DNA of 56,624 nt, from positions 1-56,624 of the forward strand of contig REAB01000059.1 in NCBI GenBank assembly GCA_004293645.1, read 5' to 3'. The position numbers and the translations under genes are program-made. The stretch is from Cytophagia bacterium (GTDB lineage Bacteria; Bacteroidota; Bacteroidia; Cytophagales; Spirosomataceae). The stretch's first letter is position 1, and every line of letters starts with the position of its first letter. This document shows, in pieces, positions 18,790-29,394 of this stretch. The notes beneath the pieces were generated by a model. That model searched no databases. It worked only from the letters and a program-made list of their open reading frames with translations, and was not told the DNA's origin.

Positions 18790-20519
18790 ATAATTCAACA
18801 AAAATAAAAGCACTCGTGATGCCTCTATTTTTGGCTCTAAACACCGCCGTTTTTTGCCAAAATAGCCCCAAATTAACACCCAATGGCAACAGCGTAACGT
18901 TTTCAAGTTCAGATACTTTACTCAAAAACTTGTTTGACTTGGCCGAAACAAAAGCTGCCCAAAATATCAAGGTTTTTTCGCCCACTTACACCGTGCTGGT
19001 CGAAGGCGGCGAGTACCCTTTTGTGTGGGTAGAAACCCAACCCATGGGCGGTGTGATGTATGCCAAACGAAACTTGGAAGTAGCCTACAATAACGTGGCT
19101 ATTTTTCTGAAAAATCAGGCAGAAAGCGGCCGAATTGCGGGTATGATTATCCCGATGAACAACAATATTTGGGGCCTAACCGATTTGAAGGTCGTTGAAG
19201 ATGGTAAATTAGGGATTTTTTCAGAAACCTTGCAGGGCTTTTTTGTGCCTGGGCCAGCGTTGGAACTGTACTATTTGTTGGGCAAAAATACCGATTATCT
19301 CAACCTACTTTACCGCACTTTTGAGGCTTACGACAACTATTTGTGGCAATACCGAGATTCTGACGGCGACGGGTGCTTGGAGGCTTGGTGCCAAACCGAC
19401 ACGGGCGAGGATTTTCTGGTTAGATACGATTATTCGCCCTTTGCTTGGCCTTTCAACTACCCGCCCGTCAAAGGAAAAATGCCCGAAGACACCAACTTTA
19501 TCAAAAAATATTGGCCTGCCTCGCATTACAAAGACTACTCGCACGACAAAAACCCGATGCCAGTCGAGTCGATGGACATCATGGGCTATTCGTTTACTTG
19601 TCGTAATGTGTTGGCTAAAATTTCGGCCATTAGAAAAGACGGAAAAGAAGCCTACTGGCGCAAAAAAGCCGATGCAATACGCGACAAAATGAAGGATTAT
19701 TTGTGGATTCCTGAACAAAATGCTTACTTTTATCGTGATAAGCACAACAAAATAGTGCCAAGTCTTACCCACAACAACCTGAGAACCATGTACTTTGGAA
19801 CAATGACTCAGCCGATGGCCGATGGTTTTATTAGAGAACACTTATTGAACCCCGCAGCGTTTTGGACAAAAATGCCCCTGCCAAGTATTGCGGCCAATGA
19901 TGCTGCTTTTCGCAATATTTCGCACAATAATTGGAGTGGACAACCCGAAGGGCTGACCTATCAGCGGGCCATTGCAGCCTTAGAAAACTACAGGCATTGG
20001 GCCGAAGTAACACTCATCGGACAAAAATTGTTGGCAACGATTGCCAAAAGCAAGAAATTTACCCAACAATTTGACCCTTTTACAGCCACCCAAAACGGCA
20101 GCGATGGCTACGGTCCTACCATTTTATCGGTTTTAGAATATTATTCAAGAATGTACGGCGTTTATCCCCAAAACGACACCATTCATTTCAACGGATTACC
20201 GAACGAATTGCCATATACTTACACCCAAAAGCTGGGAGATAGTCGTTTTGAATTGGCTCAAAAAAACAACAGCATCACAGGACTACGCAACAACAAAGTG
20301 CTCTTTAAAAGTACCGCAGGCATCAAAATAATGACCGATAAAGCAGGGAACATATTGGCATTGGCTGGCATTGACACCCTTGCTCGGAACATACAATTGC
20401 AGGTTGGCACAAAGACTTACCAAGCCCTGATAAAACCAAACGGCTTATACAAAATAGTGAATGGTAAAATAAAGCAAATACGCCAAGTTCCGTTCGATTA
20501 CCCGTACCATAAACAATAA
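18786..20519 (+). CDS. Secreted six-hairpin (alpha/alpha)6-barrel glycosidase-like protein
   Basis: A 577-aa protein starting at the ATG that overlaps the preceding stop by 4 bp (MNNSTKIKALVMPLFLALNTAVF, signal peptide). The body reads as an (alpha/alpha)6 toroid: DSDGDGCLEAWCQTDTGEDF (about 193-212), SMDIMGYSFTCRNVLAKISA (about 262-281), YLWIPEQNAYFYRDKHNK and, near the C-terminal active-site side, NWSGQPEGLTYQRAIAALENY (about 383-403). The layout is like GH37/GH63 glucosidase-type proteins, but I cannot assign the family or substrate. A second, distinct six-hairpin enzyme lies 1.5 kb downstream in the same operon, suggesting two exo-cleavage steps. Confidence 0.78.
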   Translation: MNNSTKIKALVMPLFLALNTAVFCQNSPKLTPNGNSVTFSSSDTLLKNLFDLAETKAAQNIKVFSPTYTVLVEGGEYPFVWVETQPMGGVMYAKRNLEVAYNNVAIFLKNQAESGRIAGMIIPMNNNIWGLTDLKVVEDGKLGIFSETLQGFFVPGPALELYYLLGKNTDYLNLLYRTFEAYDNYLWQYRDSDGDGCLEAWCQTDTGEDFLVRYDYSPFAWPFNYPPVKGKMPEDTNFIKKYWPASHYKDYSHDKNPMPVESMDIMGYSFTCRNVLAKISAIRKDGKEAYWRKKADAIRDKMKDYLWIPEQNAYFYRDKHNKIVPSLTHNNLRTMYFGTMTQPMADGFIREHLLNPAAFWTKMPLPSIAANDAAFRNISHNNWSGQPEGLTYQRAIAALENYRHWAEVTLIGQKLLATIAKSKKFTQQFDPFTATQNGSDGYGPTILSVLEYYSRMYGVYPQNDTIHFNGLPNELPYTYTQKLGDSRFELAQKNNSITGLRNNKVLFKSTAGIKIMTDKAGNILALAGIDTLARNIQLQVGTKTYQALIKPNGLYKIVNGKIKQIRQVPFDYPYHKQ

Positions 20520-20548
20520 TAAATCAACTCACCAACCCTGATTTTGTT

Positions 20549-22042
20549 ATGAAAAACGCTCATTTATTGTTTGCATTAACACTTATTTTTGCTCTTTTTT
20601 CGTGTGGCGAAAAAGACCCAAGTCAGCCTGTACCCGGGCCCGTAGTGGAAACCCCAGCCATACCCATTACGGTTGATGTAAATGAGGTAGTGCGAACGCT
20701 GTCGGGCGATGAAGTAGGGATAAACATGAATTATTTGATGGACGATGCCGTGGTGTCGGGCAATAATTACGAAAAAACCGCCCAAGGATTGAAGCAAATG
20801 GGGGCTAAAATACTGCGTTATCCAGGCGGCGAAAAATCGGACAATTACTTATTTGCCTCGTCGCCTTATGCTTCTGCTGCCCCCAAAACGGCTTTTTGTA
20901 CCTTTCCAACTCCCGACACTCGGTTTTTTAATGCCAATCAAACCGCCAAAAATGAGGTCTTGGATTTTGACGAATTTATGCTGATTTGCAACCAAACGGG
21001 CAGTAAACCGCTCATTGTGGTTGCCTACGATGCCATGTACTCGCCCTGGGTTTGTGGCCCTAAACCTACCAAAGAGCAGCTGCTTACCAACGCCAGAGAA
21101 TGGGTGCGCTACGCCAACATCAAGAAAAAATACGACATTAAGCTGTGGATGATTGGGAACGAATCGTTTTTGAAAGAAAGTTACAACGGTTTTACCACGC
21201 CCGCCCAATACGCACTCGATGTGGTGGAGTTTGCCGATGCCATGCGAAGCATTGACCCCACCATCAAAATTGTGGTAAATGGCAAACCCGATTGGTGGTC
21301 TGCGCTACTCAACAGCCCCGCCGCCTCAAAAATAGACTTTCTGGGCATCAGCAATTATTTGCAAGCCAATATTGGTTCTTACGACACATACCGAACCAAC
21401 AAGGGTAGCCTGAATGCAGAAACCGATTTGGCCATTACCGCCATCAGCAGAGCCACGACCGATGCCGACAGAAGTCGAATTGGCGTGATAGAAACCGAGT
21501 TTAACAGTATTGATTTTGTGAATAAAACGTGGCTAAACAACAACAATTTGGGCCACGCTTTGTGCAATTTTGAGATGCTGTCGGAGGCTATTTTAAAACC
21601 AAAATTATACACAACTTGCCTCTGGAACACCCGCTGGATTGACAACGTAACCAAACCGCAAGATTTGTTTGATGCCCTGCACGCCAACGGGCAACTGAAC
21701 GCAACGGGTCTGGGATTGGGCGTACTGGGAAATAATTTGCTCAAAACAATGGTCAGAACTACTGCGTCGGGCAACGTAAAGTGCTACGCATCTTACGACA
21801 ATGCCACCAAACGCCTGAACGTGTTTGTGTTGAACAAGGAAACCTCAACCCAAAAAGTAAAAATAAGTGTGGCCAATTTTTTGAGTAGTTTCAAATTCAA
21901 TAAATGGGAACTGAAAGGAACATCAACCGAAGACAAAGCCCCCACCTGGGACAAAGTATTGGACAACCAAACGGGAGCGGCCACCACCGACCTCACTTTG
22001 CCCGCCCACTCTATTACAGTAATGATTTGTGAACAGAAATGA
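20549..22042 (+). CDS. Lipoprotein alpha-L-arabinofuranosidase-like glycoside hydrolase (GH51-like clan A)
   Basis: A 497-aa lipoprotein (FALFSC lipobox, Cys19) with a TIM-barrel glycosidase. The N-terminal GINMNYLMDDAV and ILRYPGGEKSDNYLF are typical of GH51-type enzymes. The acid/base candidate is Glu205 in MIGNESF. The nucleophile candidate is in VIETEFN (Glu315 or Glu317). A C-terminal beta-sandwich with NVFVLNKE and LPAHSITVMI follows, as in arabinofuranosidases. Known GH51 members release alpha-L-arabinofuranose; GH39/GH79-type activity is not excluded. It overlaps the next gene by 4 bp, so the two are translationally coupled. Confidence 0.75.
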   Translation: MKNAHLLFALTLIFALFSCGEKDPSQPVPGPVVETPAIPITVDVNEVVRTLSGDEVGINMNYLMDDAVVSGNNYEKTAQGLKQMGAKILRYPGGEKSDNYLFASSPYASAAPKTAFCTFPTPDTRFFNANQTAKNEVLDFDEFMLICNQTGSKPLIVVAYDAMYSPWVCGPKPTKEQLLTNAREWVRYANIKKKYDIKLWMIGNESFLKESYNGFTTPAQYALDVVEFADAMRSIDPTIKIVVNGKPDWWSALLNSPAASKIDFLGISNYLQANIGSYDTYRTNKGSLNAETDLAITAISRATTDADRSRIGVIETEFNSIDFVNKTWLNNNNLGHALCNFEMLSEAILKPKLYTTCLWNTRWIDNVTKPQDLFDALHANGQLNATGLGLGVLGNNLLKTMVRTTASGNVKCYASYDNATKRLNVFVLNKETSTQKVKISVANFLSSFKFNKWELKGTSTEDKAPTWDKVLDNQTGAATTDLTLPAHSITVMICEQK

Positions 22043-23919
22043 TAAAAATGAAAATAAAAACCCGATTACTCGTTTTACTTTGTTTGGCAAAAACAGTTGC
22101 CATTGCCCAAAATCCAGCCCAACAATACCAACAAACGCAACGCCAATTGGCCAAAGGTTGGAACACCTGGAACACCCAAAGCGTGTTGAGCCAAGTGCTG
22201 CTTCCCGAAGGGCTTTCGGTGAATATTGGCTTTAAAGCCAATGGCCTTACCGACAACCGATACTTGCACGAAAGTTATATTTCGACCAAACAAAAACGAC
22301 CCGAACAACTCGAAGCGGGCTACCACGCCTACGACGGCAGCTACACCGAATGTACCGTAACTTGGGAAGGCATGACGGCCAAAGTAGAAACCGCCGCCCA
22401 AGGCCCCGATTTGGTGGTGTTGGTAACGCCCCTTAAAACCCCAACCATGCCCCCAAACTTGGTCATTGAAGTGGCCATGCTCTGGAATCGAGCGGGAAAT
22501 GTGCAGCTTTCGGGGCAGCAAATCACGGCAAAAATTGGAGAAAAGGCGTGGAAAATTAGTAGTACCTCAGCCGCAATCGCCGACTTTTTGCCGTTAAAAG
22601 GGCGTTATCTTAACCTCAAGCTCAACCAACAAATCGGCGTTTCGGTGGGGAAAGTGCAAAATTTGGAAGCCATCAAAGCCCTGATTAACCAAAAAAGAAC
22701 CGCTTTTGAAATGACCCTAAACCAATACGGGGCAAATCAAGAAACCTACCTTGCCCAACAGTCGGTTTTGGCCTGGAACATGATTTATGACCCTGAACGC
22801 CAAGCAGTTATTGCCCCCGTGAGCCGAAACTGGAACTCGTTTTTTGGCGGGCATTACGTGCTTTTTGATTGGGATACGTACTTATCTGGCCTCATGGCAG
22901 GGTTTGACAACAAGGCTTTGGCCTACGCCAATGTGGTAGAAGTAACCAAAACCATTGACCAGTGGGAGATGGTGCCCAACTACCTTTCGGCGCACGGGCT
23001 GGGGTCGCCCGACCGCTCGCAGCCACCCGTGGGAAGCATAGTGGTAAGCGAACTTTATAAGAAATACCAAGATAAATGGTTGGTAGAATTGCTCTTCGAC
23101 CGCTTGTTGCGCTGGAATAGGTGGTGGCTCACGCACCGCCAAACCGACGGCTATTTGTGCTGGGGAACTGACAACGTGCCGCCCGACGGAGCCGCAAACA
23201 CTTGGCAGGGAGCAGCTTACGAGTCGGGATTGGACAATTCGCCGATGTACGACGGCGTGCCGTTTGACACCAAAACCCACCAAATGGCTTTGGCCGACGT
23301 GGGTTTGATGAGCCTCTACGTAGCCGACTGCAAAGCCCTGGCACAATTGGCAACCGTACTAAACCGAACCACCGAAGCCCAAGAACTAACCCAACGGGCC
23401 GCTACTTTTTCTACTAAATTACAAAGCCTTTGGCACGAAGAAAAAGGCATTTTCTTGAACAAACGTACCGATACTGGTGCTTGGAACGAGCGACTTTCGC
23501 CCACGCTTTTTTATCCGCTCATTGCCCAAGTAGCCACACCCCAACAAGCCAAACGCATGATTGACGCGCATTTGTTGAACCCCGACGAGTTTTGGGGCGA
23601 GTGGGTGCTGCCCTCGGTAGCACGCAACGATTCGGCTTTCAAGCAGCAAGACTATTGGCGCGGGCGCATTTGGGCACCACTCAATTTTTTGGTTTATTTG
23701 GGAATAAAAAACTACGATTTCCCCCAAGTTCAAAAGCAATTGGCCGAAAAATCAAACCAATTATTGCTCAAAAACTGGCGCGCAACCAAAAGTGTTTATG
23801 AAAATTACCACGCTTCGGGCGTGGGCAGATTGCCCAACGAAGCCCTCAACCGCAGCGATAATTTTTACCATTGGGGCGCACTGCTGGGCTACATGTATTT
23901 ATTGGAAAATGTAAAATAA
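22039..23919 (+). CDS. Secreted GH63-like glycosidase
   Basis: A 626-aa protein with a signal peptide (MKIKTRLLVLLCLAKTVAIA; start at 22039 or 22048) whose ATG overlaps the preceding stop. It has an N-terminal beta-sandwich (KGWNTWNTQSVLSQVLLPEG, about residues 40-60) and an (alpha/alpha)6 catalytic domain. The catalytic domain includes WNSFFGGHYVLFDWDTYLSG, ESGLDNSPMYDGVPFD, EWVLPSVARND and DYWRGRIWAPLNFLVY, all characteristic of GH63/GH37-type inverting enzymes. The general acid/base pair is expected in the FDWDT and late YENYHASG regions. The substrate is unknown; family members cleave alpha-glucosides, but operon context points to a plant side chain. It is the last gene of the overlapping operon. 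Confidence 0.85.
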   Translation: MIKMKIKTRLLVLLCLAKTVAIAQNPAQQYQQTQRQLAKGWNTWNTQSVLSQVLLPEGLSVNIGFKANGLTDNRYLHESYISTKQKRPEQLEAGYHAYDGSYTECTVTWEGMTAKVETAAQGPDLVVLVTPLKTPTMPPNLVIEVAMLWNRAGNVQLSGQQITAKIGEKAWKISSTSAAIADFLPLKGRYLNLKLNQQIGVSVGKVQNLEAIKALINQKRTAFEMTLNQYGANQETYLAQQSVLAWNMIYDPERQAVIAPVSRNWNSFFGGHYVLFDWDTYLSGLMAGFDNKALAYANVVEVTKTIDQWEMVPNYLSAHGLGSPDRSQPPVGSIVVSELYKKYQDKWLVELLFDRLLRWNRWWLTHRQTDGYLCWGTDNVPPDGAANTWQGAAYESGLDNSPMYDGVPFDTKTHQMALADVGLMSLYVADCKALAQLATVLNRTTEAQELTQRAATFSTKLQSLWHEEKGIFLNKRTDTGAWNERLSPTLFYPLIAQVATPQQAKRMIDAHLLNPDEFWGEWVLPSVARNDSAFKQQDYWRGRIWAPLNFLVYLGIKNYDFPQVQKQLAEKSNQLLLKNWRATKSVYENYHASGVGRLPNEALNRSDNFYHWGALLGYMYLLENVK

Positions 23920-23931
23920 AAAGTTAATCCC

Positions 23932-26580
23932 ATGAACTATCCACTCCTCTACTGTTTTAAAGTTTTCGTTGCTATTGGTTTGGTTCTACAATCGTTTTCG
24001 ATTTATGCTACCAACTATTACATTTCGGCGGCGGGCAGCAATGCCAATAACGGCACGTCGAGTGCTTTACCTTGGCAAACAATTGTCAAAATAAATGCGT
24101 CAATGAGCCTATTTCAGCCAGGCGACTCGATTTTGTTTAGGCGAGGCGACACTTTTCGCGGGCAAATATTGCTTACAAAATCTGGGAGTAGCACCAATAA
24201 AATTGTATTTGGGGCTTATGGCAGCGGCAGTTTGCCCATACCCATTCTATCTGGTGGACAGCAAGTAAGCGGTTGGTCGGTGCTTAGTGGCAATAAATAT
24301 AAAGTAGCAATGGGGAGTACTCCCGTTTATTTTTTGTTTGCCAATGAGAACATTCAAACGTTGGCAAGATTTCCAAATACGGGCATGGGCGTTATCCAGA
24401 GTGGTTCGCAGGGTACTGCTACGGGAGAGTCTTCCTTCAATCGGAGTACCAATTATTGGCAGGGCGGTACGGTACGCATCAGAACGAGCGATTTTACGTA
24501 CGATTTTCGTGGTATTACCTCCTCAAACGGAGCAACGGTTAATTGGCCAGCATCGCCAGGTATGTCGTACGCGCCGTCGGCCAATTGGGGAATGTACATT
24601 GACGGCATCGTGGGCGAGTTAGATGTGGCCGGTGAATGGGTAAAAAATACCAGCACCAATGACTTAGAATTTTGGGCGCCCAATAGCGTAAATCCCAACA
24701 CCCTCAGCACCATTGCGTCGGTAGAAGAGTACGGCATACGGACAACCGATAATGTATCAAACATTACCGTTCGTAATTTGCAGTTTCAATACCAAGGACT
24801 TGATGCGTTGTTGTTTAATGGTACTACTACGGGTATTTTGGTAGAAAATTGCGTTTTTCGCAACATTGGCAGTTGCGGTGTAGAATTGGTTACTTCTACC
24901 AACAGCGCTGTAAATTCTAATACTTTTAGAAATGTATTGGGAGCGGCTATTAGTACTTTTAACAGTAACACAGGCACTTATGCGTTGAACGACATTCGCA
25001 AAATAGGCTTGGTCAGAGGTTACGGTTACAGCGGCCTCAACAACATGGAGGGCATTGTGTGTTGGGGTGGTTTCAACAATTATATTGGTTACAACAAAAT
25101 AGACAGCGTTGGCCAGCACGGAATAAGAAGCGATGGCGAGCAAAATTATGTTCAACACAACACCATCAACAATGCGGTAATGCTCACGTGCGATGCGGGC
25201 GGGTTATACAGTTGGGGGAGTGCCTCTAAAAACAGTTTTTATCAATACAATTTTGTGTCCAACTGTAACGGTGATTTTATTGGCACAAATCCAGCGGTGA
25301 GCATACCCGTTGCCATTGGCATTTACATTGACAACGACCAGTTCAACCACACCATTCAATACAATGTAGCTTATAACAACGGTGAGGGTATGTTGATTAA
25401 CACAAACAATAGCTCGCACAAAATCCAATTTAATACGCTGTACAACAATAAATTTTTTCAATTATTGGTGGGTTTAAGTAGTACAGATGCGCCCAATCAC
25501 CTTATCGAAAACAATACCATGTACTCCCTGAGCGAGAGTGCGCCCCCCCTCATAGCCCAACGTGATGCCGCCAATGTTCAAGTTGGTACTTTTTCTAACA
25601 ACTACTTTATCAATCCTTTCAATAAATTGGTGGTTAGAAACACCTACAACCCTTCTGGGGGTTATGTTACTACCAACTCGTCCTTAAAAAGATTTGAAAG
25701 TAGCTTTGGCGGGGGTAGTGGCGGCAAAATCAGCAAGTGGTATTCGTTGCCCGAAGATGTTGTTTCTACGGGAGCCGAACTAATTCCTACTGGCAATTTT
25801 AACACAACGACAGAGGCAAATAATTGGCAAACATTTGGCAGTGCAACAAGAAGTTTTAGCAATGCCGCTGGCCTGAGTGGCAGCAACTTGGAGGTTTCTG
25901 TATCGGGCGGAGGAAGCGGCGTTTATCCACCCACGTTCAACTTGGCGGCAAGCCAAAAGTATCTACTTACTTTCAATTCCAAAACAAACACCATCAATAC
26001 GGGCGTATTGAGAATACAAGAGCAGGGTGGTGGCTTTGGTATATTGAGTCAAATTGGGTTTTTCCCGCAAGAAACAAGTACCGATTATTATCAGAAAATA
26101 TTTACGACCCCAGTGAGTGGTAGCAACAACGAAAGATTGAATTTCCAACCTGATGTGGCAGGAATAGTTTTTAACATCGATAATGTTTCCTTGAAACCTG
26201 TTACAACCACTCCTTATGACCCCACCACAAGGCATCAACTTTTTACAAATACGGGTTATACGCCATTGACAATACCATTAAGCGGCAGTTTTTTTGACAT
26301 TGATAGTGTTGCGGTAGTTGGTAGCATTACGTTGGCCCCTTTTACTTCTAAAATCTTAATCAAAGTCTCAGATTGCGTGGACTATACGGTTGCCACTGTA
26401 CCCAACTACCCCAATGGAACGGCAATAACGCTCAAAGCCCCCAATACCATTGCCGCCGCCAACTCAATTGGTACCAATGCCAACGTTACTTATCAAGCGG
26501 GCAAAAGCGTTACACTTTTGCCCGGTTTTAAAGTAGAAAAAACAACGGTATTTAGAGCTCAGTTGGGTGGCTGTAATTGA
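23932..26580 (+). CDS. Secreted right-handed parallel beta-helix protein with C-terminal '3-coathanger' domain (copy 1)
   Basis: An 882-aa exported protein. The signal peptide (to about SIYATNYYIS) is followed by a pectate-lyase-like beta-helix, whose coils run from about 60 to 560 with many Asn-ladder phrases (NITVRNLQFQYQGLDALLF, GILVENCVFRNIGSCGVEL). A carbohydrate-binding-like beta-sandwich (about 610-750) and a C-terminal domain (DYTVATVPNYPNGTAITLKA ... GFKVEKTTVFRAQLGGC) follow. Family members include polysaccharide lyases and GH28-like hydrolases; I cannot see a decisive catalytic motif. The first about 75 and last about 95 codons are near-identical to the next gene, while the middle is unrelated at the residue level. 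Confidence 0.82.
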   Translation: MNYPLLYCFKVFVAIGLVLQSFSIYATNYYISAAGSNANNGTSSALPWQTIVKINASMSLFQPGDSILFRRGDTFRGQILLTKSGSSTNKIVFGAYGSGSLPIPILSGGQQVSGWSVLSGNKYKVAMGSTPVYFLFANENIQTLARFPNTGMGVIQSGSQGTATGESSFNRSTNYWQGGTVRIRTSDFTYDFRGITSSNGATVNWPASPGMSYAPSANWGMYIDGIVGELDVAGEWVKNTSTNDLEFWAPNSVNPNTLSTIASVEEYGIRTTDNVSNITVRNLQFQYQGLDALLFNGTTTGILVENCVFRNIGSCGVELVTSTNSAVNSNTFRNVLGAAISTFNSNTGTYALNDIRKIGLVRGYGYSGLNNMEGIVCWGGFNNYIGYNKIDSVGQHGIRSDGEQNYVQHNTINNAVMLTCDAGGLYSWGSASKNSFYQYNFVSNCNGDFIGTNPAVSIPVAIGIYIDNDQFNHTIQYNVAYNNGEGMLINTNNSSHKIQFNTLYNNKFFQLLVGLSSTDAPNHLIENNTMYSLSESAPPLIAQRDAANVQVGTFSNNYFINPFNKLVVRNTYNPSGGYVTTNSSLKRFESSFGGGSGGKISKWYSLPEDVVSTGAELIPTGNFNTTTEANNWQTFGSATRSFSNAAGLSGSNLEVSVSGGGSGVYPPTFNLAASQKYLLTFNSKTNTINTGVLRIQEQGGGFGILSQIGFFPQETSTDYYQKIFTTPVSGSNNERLNFQPDVAGIVFNIDNVSLKPVTTTPYDPTTRHQLFTNTGYTPLTIPLSGSFFDIDSVAVVGSITLAPFTSKILIKVSDCVDYTVATVPNYPNGTAITLKAPNTIAAANSIGTNANVTYQAGKSVTLLPGFKVEKTTVFRAQLGGCN

Positions 26581-26614
26581 CCAAGTAACTACCATAAATA
26601 GCACATTTAATCTC

Positions 26615-29293
26615 ATGAAGCATCAACTCGCCCCGTGTTTTAGTGTTTTTGTTGCCATTGGTTTGTTTCTACAATCGTTCTCGATTTATGCTACCAACTA
26701 TTACATTTCGGCGGCGGGCAGCAATGCCAATAACGGCACGTCGAGTGCTTTACCTTGGCAAACAATTGCCAAAGTAAATGCGTCAATGAGCCTCTTTCAG
26801 CCAGGCGATTCGATTTTGTTTAGGCGAGGCGATATTTTCCGCGATAAGTTGGTGTTGGCAAACGGTACGACGGGCAATGCGTCCGCACGGCTGGTTTTTG
26901 GTGCTTATGGAACGGGCGCAAAACCCGTCATTAGTGGTGCTGTCGCGGTATCAGGCTGGGTAGCTCAGACCATCAACGGCTTTCCTATGTTCACGGCCAG
27001 TTTCTCGCAAAACCCCAAACACCTGTTTGTAGATGGGAAACAGATGGTACTGGGCAGAATGGAAAATTATGGGCCCATGACGGGGACGGGTAGCAGTACG
27101 ACTATCGTGGCAAGCGCGCTGCCCGCTTGGGCTGTGGGGGCTACAGTACACGTGCGCGTTCAAAACGACGCTATTGAAACCAAAACCGTTGTGGCAGTTT
27201 CGGGCGCTACGGCTACCGTTTCGCCCAGTGATTTTATCAGCACCCCTTCGGCAGGTTATGGCTATATTTTGGAAAACAAATTAGAATTGGTCGATACTCC
27301 TGGCGAATGGTTTTATAATACTACTACCCAAACGCTGTACTTATATCCACCCGTTGGTGTCAATCCCACGCAGGCTACCACCCTGGTTGAAGCCTCGGTC
27401 AAAGATAGGGGTATTGAGTTTTTTGGTACGGGCATTCACGGCAGTAATTATTTGGTTTTTCAAAATTTAGAAATCACCAAGCAAACCCAAACGGGTATTT
27501 TTTCGTACAATACGGAGCATACAACCATAACCAGCTGCCAAATCAGTTGTGCTGGTGAGGTTGGATTGGAGATTTCGGGAGCACCCACTCAAAACATAAC
27601 AGTTACCAACTGTGCTTTTGAACGCAACAACAGTTCCCATTTGTCATTAAATGGTTTAAATTCGCTGGTCTCAAACAATACATTCGACCAAAATTTTTGG
27701 TTGCCTGGCTTAGCCAAATCAGGTTTGATACCTGGTTTGGCGGTAAATTTAATCGGGAATAATTGCATATTTAGGTACAATACCATTTCAAACAGTGGCT
27801 ACCACGGCGTTTTTACGCTGGGTTATCAGCATTTATTGGAGTACAACCACATCTTCAATTGTGGTTTGGTAAAGAATGATTTGGGGGGGATTTATGCGTG
27901 GGAAAACTGGAACACCGACCCGCTACTGGGCAGTTATGCTACCATTCGCGGCAACATCGTTCACCACGTAACGGGCAATGTTTCGGGTACGCCCGCTGGC
28001 AATGGTCCAATTGCCAAAGGCATTTATTTAGATGATGGTTGCAGGTTTTACCAAATTCTAAACAATACTACCTACGATTGTACTGGACACGGAATTTTTA
28101 TACAATCATCACAAAACACGACCGTTCGAGGCAACACCGTCTATGGTTGTGAAGAAGGGCAATTTCAAATCAGTAATAAGCCAATTGCTTTTGCCCCCAA
28201 TGTGGTTAGTACGGTGGTAGAAAACAATATCTTTTACAGCTTGAAAGACACCCAACTAACAATGGATTTGGTGTCTGGCGAAGCGTTCAACAATTTTGGT
28301 ACCTACAACAACAATTATTACCTCAACCCGTACGGATATTACTTGATTAACCAAAAATATACGGGCTTTGAGAAAAAAATGGAGCTACCGCGTTGGCAGG
28401 GCATTTCGGGCTTTGATGCAGGCTCAAAAATAAGCCGCTTTCGATTTGATGGACACACGCTTGTTTATACTTCCGCAAACCTCAAACCCAACCCTACTTT
28501 TGATACAAATACCAATAATTATACCGCCGCTTCGTGGACCAATTCGTCGGCAACTCATGTTGTAAGCGGTTCGCCACTCGATGGAGGTTGTCTAAAAATA
28601 ACCCGAACCAATCCTGGCAATTTTAGCGTAGAAGGGCGTGATTTGCCCGCGTTTGAGGTGGGGCAAACTTATTTTGTCAGTTTTTCGGCCTTGGCAAATA
28701 CCACGACTGACATTGAAATCAGTGGCAGAAAGCAAGACCCCAACTGGGACTATTACAATAATTTCAATTACAAATTTCCAATAGGAACCACCCGACGCGC
28801 TTATTCAACCATTATTACCAACCAAATTACGCATCCTGGACCAGCAAGGATGGATTTTGCGATGGGAGGCGATGGAAGCCATTTTTTCATTGACAACGTA
28901 GTTGTCCGAAAAGTAACCGCTACCCCAGTCAATACCCGCGCCCAGAATCCTATATTTGTTAATTCAACCAATGCCGCTCAGACATTTCTTTTGTCAGGAA
29001 GCTATTTTGACATTGACAGTGTTGCGGTAGTTGGTAGCATCACGTTGGCCCCTTTTACTTCAAAAATCTTAATCAAAAACTTAGATTGCGTGGACTATAC
29101 GGTTGCCACTGTACCCAACTACCCCAACGCAACGGCAATAACGCTCAAAGCCCCCAATACCATTTCCGCCGCCAACTCAATTGGTACCAATGCCAACGTT
29201 ACTTATCAAGCGGGCAAAAGCGTTACACTTTTACCAGGTTTTAAAGTAGAAAAAACAACGGTATTTAGAGCCCAATTGGGTGGCTGTAATTGA
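26615..29293 (+). CDS. Secreted right-handed parallel beta-helix protein with C-terminal '3-coathanger' domain (copy 2)
   Basis: An 892-aa paralogue of the preceding gene. The ATG at 26615 (MKHQLAPCFSVFVAIGL) matches the neighbour's signal peptide; an earlier in-frame start at 26567 would overlap the previous gene and bury the signal peptide. The beta-helix (about 60-590) includes YLVFQNLEITKQTQTGIFSY and TVRGNTVYGCEEGQFQIS. A sandwich module (VYTSANLKPNPTFDTNTNNY) and the same C-terminal GFKVEKTTVFRAQLGGC domain follow. The shared ends suggest a common export and anchoring scheme, with a swapped substrate-binding centre. About 100 bp of AT-rich DNA separates it from the GH95 gene. Confidence 0.82.
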   Translation: MKHQLAPCFSVFVAIGLFLQSFSIYATNYYISAAGSNANNGTSSALPWQTIAKVNASMSLFQPGDSILFRRGDIFRDKLVLANGTTGNASARLVFGAYGTGAKPVISGAVAVSGWVAQTINGFPMFTASFSQNPKHLFVDGKQMVLGRMENYGPMTGTGSSTTIVASALPAWAVGATVHVRVQNDAIETKTVVAVSGATATVSPSDFISTPSAGYGYILENKLELVDTPGEWFYNTTTQTLYLYPPVGVNPTQATTLVEASVKDRGIEFFGTGIHGSNYLVFQNLEITKQTQTGIFSYNTEHTTITSCQISCAGEVGLEISGAPTQNITVTNCAFERNNSSHLSLNGLNSLVSNNTFDQNFWLPGLAKSGLIPGLAVNLIGNNCIFRYNTISNSGYHGVFTLGYQHLLEYNHIFNCGLVKNDLGGIYAWENWNTDPLLGSYATIRGNIVHHVTGNVSGTPAGNGPIAKGIYLDDGCRFYQILNNTTYDCTGHGIFIQSSQNTTVRGNTVYGCEEGQFQISNKPIAFAPNVVSTVVENNIFYSLKDTQLTMDLVSGEAFNNFGTYNNNYYLNPYGYYLINQKYTGFEKKMELPRWQGISGFDAGSKISRFRFDGHTLVYTSANLKPNPTFDTNTNNYTAASWTNSSATHVVSGSPLDGGCLKITRTNPGNFSVEGRDLPAFEVGQTYFVSFSALANTTTDIEISGRKQDPNWDYYNNFNYKFPIGTTRRAYSTIITNQITHPGPARMDFAMGGDGSHFFIDNVVVRKVTATPVNTRAQNPIFVNSTNAAQTFLLSGSYFDIDSVAVVGSITLAPFTSKILIKNLDCVDYTVATVPNYPNATAITLKAPNTISAANSIGTNANVTYQAGKSVTLLPGFKVEKTTVFRAQLGGCN

Positions 29294-29394
29294 CGTAACA
29301 CCTAAAATAGGCAGCTCAAATCGAAGAAACAAACCATTAAATTGGGCAAAAAATAGGCAGTTTTTTAAAGTAAAATTAGCAACCAAACACAACG

